From the NCBI GenBank assembly GCA_947447465.1, contig CANFKE010000007.1, positions 1 to 64,000 on the forward strand: 64,000 bases of DNA, written 5' to 3'. Each line of letters starts with the position of its first letter. The stretch's first letter is position 1. Positions 49,970 through 60,017 of the stretch are shown piece after piece. The position numbers and the translations under genes are program-made. This stretch comes from Chitinophagaceae bacterium. GTDB taxonomy: Bacteria; Bacteroidota; Bacteroidia; Chitinophagales; Chitinophagaceae. The notes beneath the pieces are model-generated. The model was not told the DNA's origin and did not search any database. It saw only the letters and a program-made list of their open reading frames with translations.

Positions 49970-51217
49970 ATGGCCTTAGCAAATTATAACCACACCGCCG
50001 CAGAGCGATTCATGAGATATGTACAGGTGGACACCCAGAGTGATCCGATGTCTCCTTCTCAACCATCTACTGAAAAGCAGAAAGACCTGAGCCGCATACT
50101 GGTAAAGGAGCTATTGGAGATTGGGTTGGCAGATGCCGAGCTGGATGAACATGGCTATGTATATGCTACTATTCCTGCCAATACAGATAAAAATGTACCT
50201 GTGCTGTGTTTCTGCTCTCATGTAGATACAGCGCCGGACTGCAGCGGAGCGGGTGTAAAGCCTATTTTGCATAAGAATTATGACGGTAAGGATATTGTGC
50301 TGCCCGATGATAATACCATAGTGGTAAGTACCAAAGACCACCCCTATCTTAAGGAGCGCATTGGAGATGATATCATCACTGCATCAGGTCTTACTTTACT
50401 GGGGGCAGATGATAAGGCGGGTGTAGCCATTATTATGGACCTGGCTCATTACCTCATGAGCCACCCAGAGGTGAAACATGGCAAGATACGTGTATTGTTT
50501 ACACCGGATGAAGAAGTAGGCAGGGGAGTAGCGGCTGTGAATATGAAGAAGTTGGGTGCTGATTTTGGCTATACACTTGATGGTGGTGAAAGAGGACATC
50601 TGGAAGGAGAGTCATTCTCTGCTGATGCTGCAGTGGTCACTTTTCATGGCGTAAGCGCACACCCCGGATATGCCAAAGGCAAGATGGTAAGTGCCATAAA
50701 AGCGGCATCTGAATTTGTAAGCATGTTACCGGCTACAGAATGGTGTCCTGAAGCAACGGAAGGTATGCAGGGTTTTGTGCATCCGACATCTATCAGCGGA
50801 GAGTTGGAAATGGCCGTTGTAAAGTTCATAGTACGTGATTTTGATACTCAAAAACTGGCAGAACATGAGGCTCGCCTGAAAGGACTGGCAGAGCAGGCAG
50901 CGGCTAAGTTTCCGGGTACTACCATAGAATTTGAGGTGAAGGAGCAGTATCGTAATATGAAGGAGATACTGGATCAGCATCCGCAGGTAATGGGCTATGC
51001 TGAAGAGGCATATGGTCGTGCCGGTATGAGGGCCAATATTCAGAGCATACGCGGAGGTACTGACGGATCCCGCCTGTCGTTCATGGGGCTGCCATGTCCT
51101 AATCTGTTCACAGGAGAAATGGGTATCCATAGCAAGCAGGAATATGTGAGTGTGCAGGATATGGACAAGGCCACTGAAGTGCTGGTGCATCTGGCGCAGA
51201 TATGGGCAGAAAAATAA
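49970..51217 (+). CDS. pepT: Peptidase T (tripeptide aminopeptidase)
   Basis: 415 residues, M20B family. Metal and catalytic motifs in order: CFCSHVDTAPDCSG (about 80), LLGADDKAGVAIIMD (about 143, bridging Asp), FTPDEEVGRGV (about 177, catalytic Glu plus ligand), DGGERGHLEGE (about 203) and a C-terminal TGEMGIHSKQEYV with the last His. It cuts the N-terminal residue from tripeptides in the cytosol. Monocistronic with a strong promoter. Confidence 0.96.
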   Translation: MALANYNHTAAERFMRYVQVDTQSDPMSPSQPSTEKQKDLSRILVKELLEIGLADAELDEHGYVYATIPANTDKNVPVLCFCSHVDTAPDCSGAGVKPILHKNYDGKDIVLPDDNTIVVSTKDHPYLKERIGDDIITASGLTLLGADDKAGVAIIMDLAHYLMSHPEVKHGKIRVLFTPDEEVGRGVAAVNMKKLGADFGYTLDGGERGHLEGESFSADAAVVTFHGVSAHPGYAKGKMVSAIKAASEFVSMLPATEWCPEATEGMQGFVHPTSISGELEMAVVKFIVRDFDTQKLAEHEARLKGLAEQAAAKFPGTTIEFEVKEQYRNMKEILDQHPQVMGYAEEAYGRAGMRANIQSIRGGTDGSRLSFMGLPCPNLFTGEMGIHSKQEYVSVQDMDKATEVLVHLAQIWAEK

Positions 51218-51324
51218 TTTGTAAGGGATATTGGAAAATTTCTTATTTTACCGAGCCATAGCTTCCATCTGACCTTTTAGAAGAAGGAAAAACTATGCGA
51301 ATACCACAACCAAGCGACAAATAA

Positions 51325-52275
51325 ATGATTATGACAAAAAAACTGTTACCTGCTATACTGGTTTCACTTTTTGCAATTGCATCATGTACTAAAACAGCAA
51401 GGGTAGAGCCTACGCCTACACCTATTGACTCTACGATCTACTACACTTACTCAATGAGTTCTATCTATAACTCATTGAAGGTAGTGCCTAAAACTGTGGT
51501 GATGAACCCTGCTACCGGTGGTACCTTTGTAGGTAATAGCGGTACGATCTATACTTTCCCTGCCAATGCATTCCAGACTGCTTCAGGTGGTGCGGTTACC
51601 GGCAACATCAATATTGACCTTGCGGAGTACCTGAAAAGAGGCGACATGATCTTTTCACGCGTATTACCTGTGAGCGATGGCAACGCATTAGTATCTGCAG
51701 GAGAGTTGCAGATCACTGCTTATCAGGGTGGTACAAAACTGATCATGAAGCCGGGTTACACATTCACTGCGGTAGTGCCTCAGTTGGGTGCAATATCTAC
51801 AGGTATGCAGTTCTTCTATGGCCAGACAGTCAACACATCTGTTAATCCGGTAAACTGGCATCCAAGTGCTACATGGGGTGGTGCAGGTACTACAACATAT
51901 CTTGGTGACACAATCTCTATTCAGTCAGATAGCATTGGTCTGGTAAGTGCAGGTCGCTTCCTGTCAAGCCCTAATTATCAGACATTCTCATTGACCATAG
52001 ACGGACCACAGTTTGATGACAGTGATCATGTTCAGGCGTATGCTTTGTTCGATAACAACAGAGTAGCATATCCGATGACTGCACGTTACCACCAGAAGAT
52101 CAGCGAGACCCACGTGCCTAATGTGCCATTGCACTTTGTAGTATGGGGTATCTATCATGGTGATTTCTATGGTGGCATCTCTTCAGGTGTTACACCGCAA
52201 AATGGTTGGGCTTATACCATGAGTATAGTTAAGGTAAACCCGATAACCTTCCTTGCACAGGTTAATGCACTTTAA
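51325..52275 (+). CDS. Lipoprotein, function unknown
   Basis: 316 residues (start at 51325, or at the ATG 6 bases later). Lipoprotein signal ending SLFAIASC, then a Thr/Pro linker and a beta-rich region (IYTFPANAFQTASGGAVTGN, VNIDLAEYLKRGDM-like) resembling ZU5/anchor-type sandwiches found in Bacteroidota lipoproteins. Codons are strongly biased, suggesting abundance. Ends at a terminator (52296-52325). Confidence 0.75.
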   Translation: MIMTKKLLPAILVSLFAIASCTKTARVEPTPTPIDSTIYYTYSMSSIYNSLKVVPKTVVMNPATGGTFVGNSGTIYTFPANAFQTASGGAVTGNINIDLAEYLKRGDMIFSRVLPVSDGNALVSAGELQITAYQGGTKLIMKPGYTFTAVVPQLGAISTGMQFFYGQTVNTSVNPVNWHPSATWGGAGTTTYLGDTISIQSDSIGLVSAGRFLSSPNYQTFSLTIDGPQFDDSDHVQAYALFDNNRVAYPMTARYHQKISETHVPNVPLHFVVWGIYHGDFYGGISSGVTPQNGWAYTMSIVKVNPITFLAQVNAL

Positions 52276-52295
52276 GTAGTTATAATAAGAAATAG

Positions 52296-52325
52296 AAAAT
52301 GCCCCGTCTTACGATGGGGCATTTT
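52296..52325 (+). terminator. Intrinsic terminator
   Basis: AAAATGCCCC at 52296-52305 pairs with GGGGCATTTT at 52316-52325; the inner GTC/GAT bases extend the stem around TTAC. Confidence 0.88.
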
Positions 52326-52371
52326 TATTTGGGGTAGATGATGTTTTTAAGTATTGTTAAGTTGTGTTATG

Positions 52372-52379
52372 TATATTTG
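52372..52379 (+). promoter_or_regulatory. -7 promoter element of the NHL-repeat gene
   Basis: TATATTTG (perfect), 29 bases before the ATG at 52409. Confidence 0.55.
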
Positions 52380-52408
52380 AATGTCATTAAACGACCGGGA
52401 CCTATATT

Positions 52409-54241
52409 ATGAAAAAGATATCCTCAACTATTGCTGCCACAGCACTATTACTCTCCATAATTTTATTGGCCATTACAAGCAGTGCACAGGTGATAAGTAC
52501 CTTTGCGGGAAATGGCGTAGCCGCTACTTTGGGAGACGGACTATCTCCAACAGCAGCCAGTTTTAATAATCTTGCAGCTGTCTATTTTCACACTACGGGA
52601 GATTTTTACATTGTAGAGTATAGCGGAAGTGTCATCAGGAAAATATCATCGACCGGTGTAGTGAGTACTTTTGCTGGTAATGGTGTAGCAGGATATGGAG
52701 GAGATGGTGGGCCTGCTACCGCAGCCAGTTTTAACCATCCTATAGATATACTTGCAGACTATTCAGGCAATTTTTATGTCATTGATAATGGCAACCAGCG
52801 GATAAGAAAGATCAATGCTGCCGGTATCATTACAACAATTGCAGGTAATGGAATACCAGGCTATACTGGTGATGGTGGACCAGCTACTGCAGCCACTCTG
52901 CATGACCCCAGTCGAATGACTATAGATGGTGCAGGTAACATATATTTTGCCGATGCAGTCAATAATGTCATCAGGAAGATAAGTACAGCAGGGATCATTT
53001 CTACCGTAGTAGGTAATGGTACCCCTGCTTTTGCAGGTGATGGAGGTCCTGCAACCGGCGCATCATTATGGCAACCACTAGGTGTTACTTTGGATGGTAA
53101 TGGTAATATGTATGTGGCTGATGCTTTGAATCACCGTATCAGGAAGATCAATACTTCGGGTATCATCTCTACGTTTGCAGGAACAGGTGCAGTAGGTTAT
53201 GCCGGGGATAGTGGTCCTGCCACTGCCGCAACTATGAACTATCCTAATGGGGTGACCTGCGACCAGACCTGCAATGTCTATTTTACAGACTGGTATGGAC
53301 ATAAAGTAAGAAAGGTCACTTATTCAGGCATCATTACTACAGTTGTAGGTAGCGGCGTAGCGGGCTTTAGCGGAGATGGTGGACCTGCTGTGAGCGCGCA
53401 ACTCAATGGCCCCAATAACCTTACATTCGACCATATAAGTAATTTGTATATCCCGGAGTATTACAACAATAGGGTGAGAAAGGTAAGCAATCTGGGAGAG
53501 ACATTTGGCTGTCCTTCTGTTGTGCCTGTAGCGGGTATTACGGCTCCCGGTTCGGTATGTCAGGATAGCTGTGTTACTTTTCAGAACCTAAGTACAGGCA
53601 CTGTTGATAGTCTTAGGTGGACATCTGCATCGGGTGGGGTAGTTATTTCATCCCCTGTTACTGATACCACCACTATATGTTTTCCGGGATCTGATTCTGC
53701 GGTTGTGAAATTGTATGTTTATGGCCCTCTTGGTACTGATTCTGCAACCGTGACCATAATGATAACTTCTGCTCCACATCCGGGAATTAATCATTCAGGA
53801 CACACTCTTACCGTAACCGGCGGACCTTATACAGGGTATCAATGGTATAATGGTAGTGTAGCTATTACAGGAGCTACCAATGCTACCTATACCTACTTGT
53901 CAACAGGCGGAGATTATCATGTTGTTGTAGATTCTGCGGGTTGTACCGGCATCTCGGCAAGCATCAGCACTGTAGGAGTGGGAACTACAACTACTTCTGT
54001 GAAAACATATTGGGTAGCTCAATACAACAATGATATGATAACGCTTAGGTCTTCTGAAAACAATGATGAAGCGCTGCACATGGCAATATATGATGCGACC
54101 GGAAGAATAATAGTGCAGGATACATGGAGTAATGGCAGTAATACCAAAGATGTTAACTGCACGGTATTCCCAACCGGATTTTATGTGATCAGATTATCAA
54201 ATCAACAAACCTCAGTTGCTTTGGGGTGGACCAAGCAATAA
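52409..54241 (+). CDS. T9SS type A secreted NHL-repeat protein
   Basis: 610 residues. Signal peptide (TALLLSIILLAITSSAQ). Six NHL-type propeller blades at about 28-365, each with a variant of GDGGPATAASFNHP, DGAGNIYFADAVNNVIRKIS and a STFAGNGVAG turn. Then a PKD/Ig-like region (about 375-520, with FQNLSTGTVDSLRWTSASGG and YQWYNGSVAITGATN) and a type A C-terminal sorting domain (about 530-610, HMAIYDATGRIIVQDTW, FPTGFYVIRLSNQQ) that directs it through T9SS to the surface. Monocistronic. Confidence 0.9.
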   Translation: MKKISSTIAATALLLSIILLAITSSAQVISTFAGNGVAATLGDGLSPTAASFNNLAAVYFHTTGDFYIVEYSGSVIRKISSTGVVSTFAGNGVAGYGGDGGPATAASFNHPIDILADYSGNFYVIDNGNQRIRKINAAGIITTIAGNGIPGYTGDGGPATAATLHDPSRMTIDGAGNIYFADAVNNVIRKISTAGIISTVVGNGTPAFAGDGGPATGASLWQPLGVTLDGNGNMYVADALNHRIRKINTSGIISTFAGTGAVGYAGDSGPATAATMNYPNGVTCDQTCNVYFTDWYGHKVRKVTYSGIITTVVGSGVAGFSGDGGPAVSAQLNGPNNLTFDHISNLYIPEYYNNRVRKVSNLGETFGCPSVVPVAGITAPGSVCQDSCVTFQNLSTGTVDSLRWTSASGGVVISSPVTDTTTICFPGSDSAVVKLYVYGPLGTDSATVTIMITSAPHPGINHSGHTLTVTGGPYTGYQWYNGSVAITGATNATYTYLSTGGDYHVVVDSAGCTGISASISTVGVGTTTTSVKTYWVAQYNNDMITLRSSENNDEALHMAIYDATGRIIVQDTWSNGSNTKDVNCTVFPTGFYVIRLSNQQTSVALGWTKQ

Positions 54242-54268
54242 CAGCGTTTAAGAGACAGTTATATAAAA

Positions 54269-54301
54269 AAAACCTTTGCATCATGCGGTGCAAAGGTTTT
54301 T
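54269..54301. terminator. Bidirectional intrinsic terminator
   Basis: AAAACCTTTGCA at 54269-54280 pairs with TGCAAAGGTTTT at 54289-54300 around eight bases, with A and T runs on the outer sides; serves the NHL gene and the minus-strand ATPase gene. Confidence 0.85.
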
Positions 54302-54338
54302 CTATTTTTCATTGATCTATGTTTGCAGGAGGGGAACG

Positions 54339-55145
54339 TCAATCCTTCTCAATAGCTCCTCTGCGGGCTCTCAGCGCTGCTTCTGCTTCCATCATACTCA
54401 TTTCTTTAGCCTTCTCCAGGAATTCTGAAGCGAAGATAAAGGCATTCAGTTTTTCATCTTTACTGAAGATGATGTCTTTGTTAGTGCCTTCCCACTGCTT
54501 GGTACCCTGATACATGTAAACGATGTGGTCTCCATACTCCATCACGGTATTCATATCGTGTGTGTTGACAACCGTCGTGATGTTAAACTCCGTAGTTATT
54601 TCCTTTATCAACTTGTCAATGACCAGAGATGTTTGCGGATCTAGACCTGAGTTAGGTTCATCGCAGAAGAGGTATTTAGGGTTTTGAACTACAGCACGTG
54701 CCAATGCTACACGCTTCTTCATACCTCCACTTATCTCCGCAGGGAATTTCTTATTGGCATCTTTCAGGTTTACCCTGTCCAATACTTCATTGACCCTTTT
54801 CAGCTTTGTAGCATAATTATCTTTGGTAAACATGTCGAGCGGAAACATAACATTCTCTTCTACAGTCTTACTGTCGAACAATGCGCTGCCCTGAAAGAGC
54901 ATGCCCACCGACTGTCTCAGGTGCTTTAGTTCTTTCACATCCATTGTAACGATGTCCTCTCCCTCATAGAGCACCTGACCTTTATCTACCGACATAAGAC
55001 CGATCATGATCTTCATAAGAACCGTCTTACCACTACCACTGGTACCAATGATCAGGTTGGTCTTGCCTGCTTCCATTTTAAAGGAAACATCATGCAAAAC
55101 AACCTTTTCGCCAAATGCCTTTCTTACGTTCTTTATCTCTATCAT
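54339..55145 (-). CDS. MlaF-type ABC transporter ATPase
   Basis: 268 residues. Walker A GTSGSGKT (about 34-41), Q-loop MLFQGSALFDS, signature SGGMKKRVALARAV (about 138-151), Walker B YLFCDEPNSGLDP and the H-loop NTHD. The FQ(G/S)xALFDS segment and GMxKRVxLARA signature mark the MlaF/Mce group that moves phospholipids between the membranes. The permease (MlaE) and MCE protein (MlaD) usually next to it are not downstream here; the C-terminal extension is rich in Glu/Ala/Arg. Confidence 0.9.
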   Translation of the reverse strand: MIEIKNVRKAFGEKVVLHDVSFKMEAGKTNLIIGTSGSGKTVLMKIMIGLMSVDKGQVLYEGEDIVTMDVKELKHLRQSVGMLFQGSALFDSKTVEENVMFPLDMFTKDNYATKLKRVNEVLDRVNLKDANKKFPAEISGGMKKRVALARAVVQNPKYLFCDEPNSGLDPQTSLVIDKLIKEITTEFNITTVVNTHDMNTVMEYGDHIVYMYQGTKQWEGTNKDIIFSKDEKLNAFIFASEFLEKAKEMSMMEAEAALRARRGAIEKD

Positions 55146-55208
55146 TTCATGGTATTTGTTCTCTATGGGTGATCGTTCATTAGCGCCCGATGCATGTTTG
55201 GGTTTCGG

Positions 55209-56837
55209 TTATACCTGAAACACACCCATCTTGAATTCTTTATGGTCCTGCGAATGATTGGCCGCATTGATACCTTCAGATATCACGCTGCGTGTTTCGA
55301 TCGGGTCAATGATCTCATCTACCCAAAGGCGAGCTGCTGAATAGTATGCTGAAGTTTGCGCATCATATTTATCAACGATCTCTTTCAGCATTTCTTTTTC
55401 TCTTTCAGGATCAATTACTTCTCCCTTTGCCTTCAATGATGCTACCTGTATCTGCAATAGTGTTTTAGCGGCCTGTTCGCCACCCATAACAGCTATCTTG
55501 GCATTAGGCCATGCATAGATAAAGCGAGGATCATAAGCCTTGCCACACATTGCATAGTTACCCGCTCCATAAGAGTTGCCTATCACAATAGTGATCTTTG
55601 GTACTACTGAATTTGCCACAGCGTTGACCAGTTTAGCACCATCTTTAATGATACCACTCTGCTCGCTGCGACTACCCACCATAAAGCCGGTAACATCCTG
55701 CAGGAAAACCAAAGGGATCTTTTTCTGGTTGCAATTCATAATGAATCTTGCGGCCTTATCAGCACTGTCGTTATAGATAACGCCACCCATCTGCATTTCG
55801 CCCTTGCCGCTCTTTACTATCTTGCGCTGATTGGCGACTATACCTACAGCCCAGCCATCTACACGTGCATAACCACATACGATGGTCTTGCCGTAATCTT
55901 CTTTGAATTGGTCGAATTCAGATTTGTCAACGATGCATTTGATCACATCGACCACATCGAAATTCTTATTGTTCTGAGCAGATACGAGGCCATAAATATC
56001 CTTCATGTCTCTTTCCGGTAATGCGGGCTTTACTCTGCTGAAACCTTGGCGCGGCTGTTCGCCCAGTTTGTCCATGATGCGACGTACCTGATCGAGACAT
56101 TCCTTTTCAGTATCAAATTTGTAGTCGGCGATCCCGCTGATCTCGGTGTGCATCTTAGCGCCACCCAGTGCCTGCTGGTCAGCATCCTCGCCGATAGCAG
56201 CTTTCACCAGATATGGTCCTGCAAGGAAGATAGAACCGTTGCCTTCAACCATCAGTGTTTCATCACTCATGATGGGCAGGTATGCTCCACCGGCAACACA
56301 GCTACCCATTACAGCGGCTATCTGGCTGATGCCCATTGCGCTCATCTGGGCATTATTTCTGAATATGCGGCCAAAGTGTTCTTTGTCGGGGAAAATCTCA
56401 TCCTGCATAGGCAGGTAAACACCCGCGCTGTCCACTATGTAGATGATAGGCAGATAGTTTTCCATTGCTATCTCCTGCAGGCGCAGATTTTTCTTACCAG
56501 TTATAGGGAACCATGCTCCTGCCTTTACTGTATTGTCATTGGCTACTATCACACATTGACGGCCACTTACATAGCCTAGCCCTGCTACAGTGCCACCTGC
56601 AGGACAGCCGCCATGTTCTTTATACATGTCGTAACCTGCAAAAGCACCGATTTCTGTAAATACACTGCCTTTGTCAATAAGATATTCGATACGCTCCCTT
56701 GGTGCCATTTTGCCTTTTTCGCGAGCTTTCTCCATGGCTTTTTTACCACCGCCATGGCTTATCACAGCATGTCGGGTCTTCATCTGGCTTACTGCCAGTT
56801 TCATGCCATCTTCATTCTTATTAAATTCAATATTCAT
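55209..56837 (-). CDS. Acyl-CoA carboxylase carboxyltransferase (beta) subunit, methylcrotonyl-CoA type
   Basis: 542 residues, two crotonase-like carboxyltransferase halves. MCC-type residues: YIVDSAGVYLPMQDEIFPDK, HFGRIFRNNAQMSAMGISQI, VMGSCVAGGAYLPIMSDET, and in the C-half FLQDVTGFMVGSRSEQSGII and GNSYGAGNYAMCGKAYDPRF. It transfers CO2 from carboxybiotin to an acyl-CoA. Substrate assignment (3-methylcrotonyl-CoA, leucine breakdown, against propionyl- or geranyl-CoA) is by sequence resemblance. No biotin subunit is in the window. Confidence 0.9.
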   Translation of the reverse strand: MNIEFNKNEDGMKLAVSQMKTRHAVISHGGGKKAMEKAREKGKMAPRERIEYLIDKGSVFTEIGAFAGYDMYKEHGGCPAGGTVAGLGYVSGRQCVIVANDNTVKAGAWFPITGKKNLRLQEIAMENYLPIIYIVDSAGVYLPMQDEIFPDKEHFGRIFRNNAQMSAMGISQIAAVMGSCVAGGAYLPIMSDETLMVEGNGSIFLAGPYLVKAAIGEDADQQALGGAKMHTEISGIADYKFDTEKECLDQVRRIMDKLGEQPRQGFSRVKPALPERDMKDIYGLVSAQNNKNFDVVDVIKCIVDKSEFDQFKEDYGKTIVCGYARVDGWAVGIVANQRKIVKSGKGEMQMGGVIYNDSADKAARFIMNCNQKKIPLVFLQDVTGFMVGSRSEQSGIIKDGAKLVNAVANSVVPKITIVIGNSYGAGNYAMCGKAYDPRFIYAWPNAKIAVMGGEQAAKTLLQIQVASLKAKGEVIDPEREKEMLKEIVDKYDAQTSAYYSAARLWVDEIIDPIETRSVISEGINAANHSQDHKEFKMGVFQV

Positions 56838-57009
56838 CGAATATGTATATTTTTTGTGTGCGATATTTCAGGTTGTAAACTTACTATCTTTTTTGTGTAT
56901 ATCGATACAAATCACTTTATCCTGTCATAGAGTAAATCGATGGTTTCGGGCTGTGTTCACAAGCCAACCTATTCATTGGCTCATTTATGTTACTTTAGCG
57001 GCATAAAGT

Positions 57010-58122
57010 ATGAGCAATAACGTAGTGCATAAATTATTAAAACGTCCGCTGTCTGTGATGGCGATATGTATGATAATTGGTACATCACTGCTATCGGTAT
57101 TCGCTTATGTATTGGCTCCCGATAATACCCCGTATTCTAATAATATGATCGTAGAGCTGGGGGCTAAGCCACCGGGATTCAGCCGGCAATTGTTATTACT
57201 GCCTAAGGCGCAGCGACCATTTCAGACGGGTACATTGGCCGGTTTGCTCAATGGCCGACCTTCAGATAATGTACTTGTGCCTCTCAATAGTTATTCTTTT
57301 GAGGGGGCTGATCTGCATATAAAGCATTACATAGATGATGGAGTAGCGGATGATGTCGTTTATCCATTACGGCAATTATTGCCGTTGAATTTATTGAAAA
57401 GTGATATCCTGCAGCAGCGGAAATATGTGGAGGAACATTGTATTGTCAGCAGAACTTTTTATCTGGGTACCGACCGTTACGGGCGCGACATATTGTCAAG
57501 ACTCATCACCGGTTCGAGAGTGAGCTTATCGGTGGGGTTTGTTGCAGTATTTCTATCCTTGTCAATAGGTATCATACTTGGCTCTATGGCCGCATATTTC
57601 GGAGGTAAGACAGATAATGCTGTGATGTGGCTGATCAACATACTGTGGTCAATTCCAACATTGCTGCTGGTATTTGCTATTACTCTGACCATAGGGAAAG
57701 GTTTCTGGGAAATATTTGTTGCCATAGGGCTCACTATGTGGGTGGGTGCGGCAAGGTTGATAAGAGGGCAGGTAATGGTGCTGAGAGAGATGGAATATGT
57801 AACTGCCGCCAAGGCACTCGGCGTATCTGATATGCGTATCATATACCGGCACATATTGCCCAATATAGCCGGTCCGCTGATGGTGATAGCCGCAGGTAAT
57901 TTTGCCGCCGCCATACTCACGGAGGCAGGTCTCAGCTTTCTGGGTATTGGTGTTCAGCCGCCACAGCCATCGTGGGGATTGATGATCAAAGAACACTATA
58001 ATTTCCTGCTGACCAATAAGCCATTTCCAGCTTTGATACCGGGTATAGCCATTATGTTGCTGGTCTATTCTTTTAATATTCTTGGTAATGCTCTGAGAGA
58101 TATACTTGATGTGAAAGGGTAG
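57010..58122 (+). CDS. DppC/OppC-type ABC transporter permease
   Basis: 370 residues. First membrane helix at about 14-34 (SVMAICMIIGTSLLSVFAYV), then an unusually long periplasmic stretch of about 125 residues (about 35-160), and the BPD permease domain from about 165 with five helices and the EAA loop AAKALGVSDMRIIYRHILPN. The motif FYLGTDRYGRDILSRLITGS is typical of OppC/DppC. Neither the partner permease nor the ATPases or binding protein are adjacent. Confidence 0.9.
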   Translation: MSNNVVHKLLKRPLSVMAICMIIGTSLLSVFAYVLAPDNTPYSNNMIVELGAKPPGFSRQLLLLPKAQRPFQTGTLAGLLNGRPSDNVLVPLNSYSFEGADLHIKHYIDDGVADDVVYPLRQLLPLNLLKSDILQQRKYVEEHCIVSRTFYLGTDRYGRDILSRLITGSRVSLSVGFVAVFLSLSIGIILGSMAAYFGGKTDNAVMWLINILWSIPTLLLVFAITLTIGKGFWEIFVAIGLTMWVGAARLIRGQVMVLREMEYVTAAKALGVSDMRIIYRHILPNIAGPLMVIAAGNFAAAILTEAGLSFLGIGVQPPQPSWGLMIKEHYNFLLTNKPFPALIPGIAIMLLVYSFNILGNALRDILDVKG

Positions 58123-58136
58123 AAGCCTCTTCCTGA

Positions 58137-59765
58137 TCACTTCTTCCCTTTACTCTCACTGTTGAATTTATTTTCTTTGGTAACCACATCCTTGATGATC
58201 TCATCCAGCTTTTCAGAAGCTCCCGCTATGCCTTCCATCAGTTCTTTGTTGACAGGGTCGCTTAGATTATCATAGTTAAATAGTCTGGAAAGGCCCATTA
58301 TAGTTACAACCTGTCCTCTTATTTCGTGCGACTGAGTATGCGCAATATCTTCCAGCACATTACTCTGCTCTTTTATGCGCTGTAAATGCTTTTTCTTTTC
58401 GTGCGAGAGTACCCTATGTGAACGAGATTGGACGATGAATTTTTTCACCACCACACCCATAGCTATGAGCAGTAGTGCTATACCTGCAATGAACATTACC
58501 CTTTCATTGCGCTTGTTAGCAGCTTTCAGTTTTTCTATCTGAATGTCTCGCTCTTTAAGGTCAATAGCACGTTGAGTTTCGAGTCCGGCCATTTTCATTT
58601 TGTTCTTTTCAGAGAACATAGAATCGCGGTACTGCATGTATTGTATCTGATTGGCTAGGGCTTCTTTATAATTGCCGGCCATGGTATGAATGGTGGCAAG
58701 GTTTTTAGAGAGTTCCTGTATCCCGTCAATATCTCCTATGTCTTTAGATATGACCATTGCTCTGTCTATAAAGCTCACTGCCTTAGCGAGATTGGCTTGT
58801 TTGCTGCCTGAGATAAGACTGTCTGTTTTTATTCGTCCGGTAGTATCTTGCGCAATGTTCATATAGGCCTCGCCTATATTGCCCAGGCTGATAGAAGTAC
58901 TGAATTTATCACCTATCTCTTCTGCAATATGGAGAGAACGGAAGAAGTATTCAAATGCTTTGGGGAAGTCGCCCTGATTGCGATACACATTACCTATGTT
59001 GCCTAGGTCTGCAAGTATGAAGGCCTTAGCACCTTTGGCCTCATTCAATTGCAGGCTCTTTTCATAATATTCAAGAGCCTTAGCATAGTTTTTCTGTGCT
59101 TTGTAAACGAGGCCTATATTCCCATAGTTGTATGCGATGCCACTCTTGTCGCCAATTTCTTCCGCTATTTTAAGGGACTTGAAAAAATATTCTAGTGCTT
59201 CGGTATATTTTTCCTGACGACTATAAACGATACCTATATTCAGCAGGCAAGATGCTATATCCTCCTTGCTTTTTATCTCTTCTTCGATCTTTAGCCCGAT
59301 AAAATAATTCTCCAGTGCCTTTGCATAATTGCCCTGAGTGAAGTATAAAATTCCGACATTGATGATGTTCTTAGCCTGATATTTTCTGTTACCTATAGCT
59401 TCACATATGGCCTCAGCTTTATTATAATACTCAATAGATCTTACATATTCTGATTTTGTGAGATAATTGTTGGCCAATGCGCTATATGCACTTACCAGAC
59501 CGGTCTGCCAATCTTCTTTTTCTGCCAGATCTGATGCCTGAATACCATATTTTATACCTTGCTCAGGGTCAATGTATCTGTAATACAATGCTATTCGGGT
59601 AAGAATGGAGGCTTTGGTAGTGTCATCTTTAGCCTTAGGAAGTTCTCTTTGCAGTGAATCCAGTAACTCTGGTCCTTGCTTTTCTTTTGCTTCAGATGCT
59701 GCTACGAATAAGCACATAACAGTAAGCACAAAAAAAGTTATATAGCGCAAAGACGAATGTATCAT
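58137..59765 (-). CDS. TPR protein ending in a histidine-kinase DHp segment, no ATPase domain
   Basis: 542 residues. Signal region (about 1-26), about seven TPR repeats (about 60-330, for example NIGNVYRNQGDFPKAFEYFF, NYGNIGLVYKAQKNYAKALE), a further helical stretch, one membrane helix (about 420-440) and a coiled coil. The end carries the H-box DIAHTQSHEIRGQ with His480 and a second helix to residue 535. The HATPase domain expected after the H-box is absent: the protein stops 63 residues after the His. Such truncated DHp ends occur in Bacteroidota sensor proteins. Confidence 0.85.
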   Translation of the reverse strand: MIHSSLRYITFFVLTVMCLFVAASEAKEKQGPELLDSLQRELPKAKDDTTKASILTRIALYYRYIDPEQGIKYGIQASDLAEKEDWQTGLVSAYSALANNYLTKSEYVRSIEYYNKAEAICEAIGNRKYQAKNIINVGILYFTQGNYAKALENYFIGLKIEEEIKSKEDIASCLLNIGIVYSRQEKYTEALEYFFKSLKIAEEIGDKSGIAYNYGNIGLVYKAQKNYAKALEYYEKSLQLNEAKGAKAFILADLGNIGNVYRNQGDFPKAFEYFFRSLHIAEEIGDKFSTSISLGNIGEAYMNIAQDTTGRIKTDSLISGSKQANLAKAVSFIDRAMVISKDIGDIDGIQELSKNLATIHTMAGNYKEALANQIQYMQYRDSMFSEKNKMKMAGLETQRAIDLKERDIQIEKLKAANKRNERVMFIAGIALLLIAMGVVVKKFIVQSRSHRVLSHEKKKHLQRIKEQSNVLEDIAHTQSHEIRGQVVTIMGLSRLFNYDNLSDPVNKELMEGIAGASEKLDEIIKDVVTKENKFNSESKGKK

Positions 59766-59989
59766 ATATTACAACACTTACGGAAAGTTAATATAAATGG
59801 CCGATCAAACATTGGAAGTGATGTGAATGATCCTAATTTTTTATTCAACCACTTGTGATCTGAATTTATGATGTAGTTGGTTGATCAGCAATCATTTAAA
59901 GTTAAATTAAAGAATTTGAAGCCTGATGTATTTTATTTTCATTTATTTTAAACCACTTCATTGACTGTAAGTCTTAAAAGGGTAAAAAT

Positions 59990-59997
59990 TATATTTG
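59990..59997 (+). promoter_or_regulatory. -7 promoter element of the 60018 lipoprotein gene
   Basis: TATATTTG (perfect), 20 bases before the ATG at 60018; it lies inside the longer frame that starts at 59961 and so argues against that start. Confidence 0.55.
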
Positions 59998-60017
59998 ATC
60001 ATTTAAAAGCCATAACC

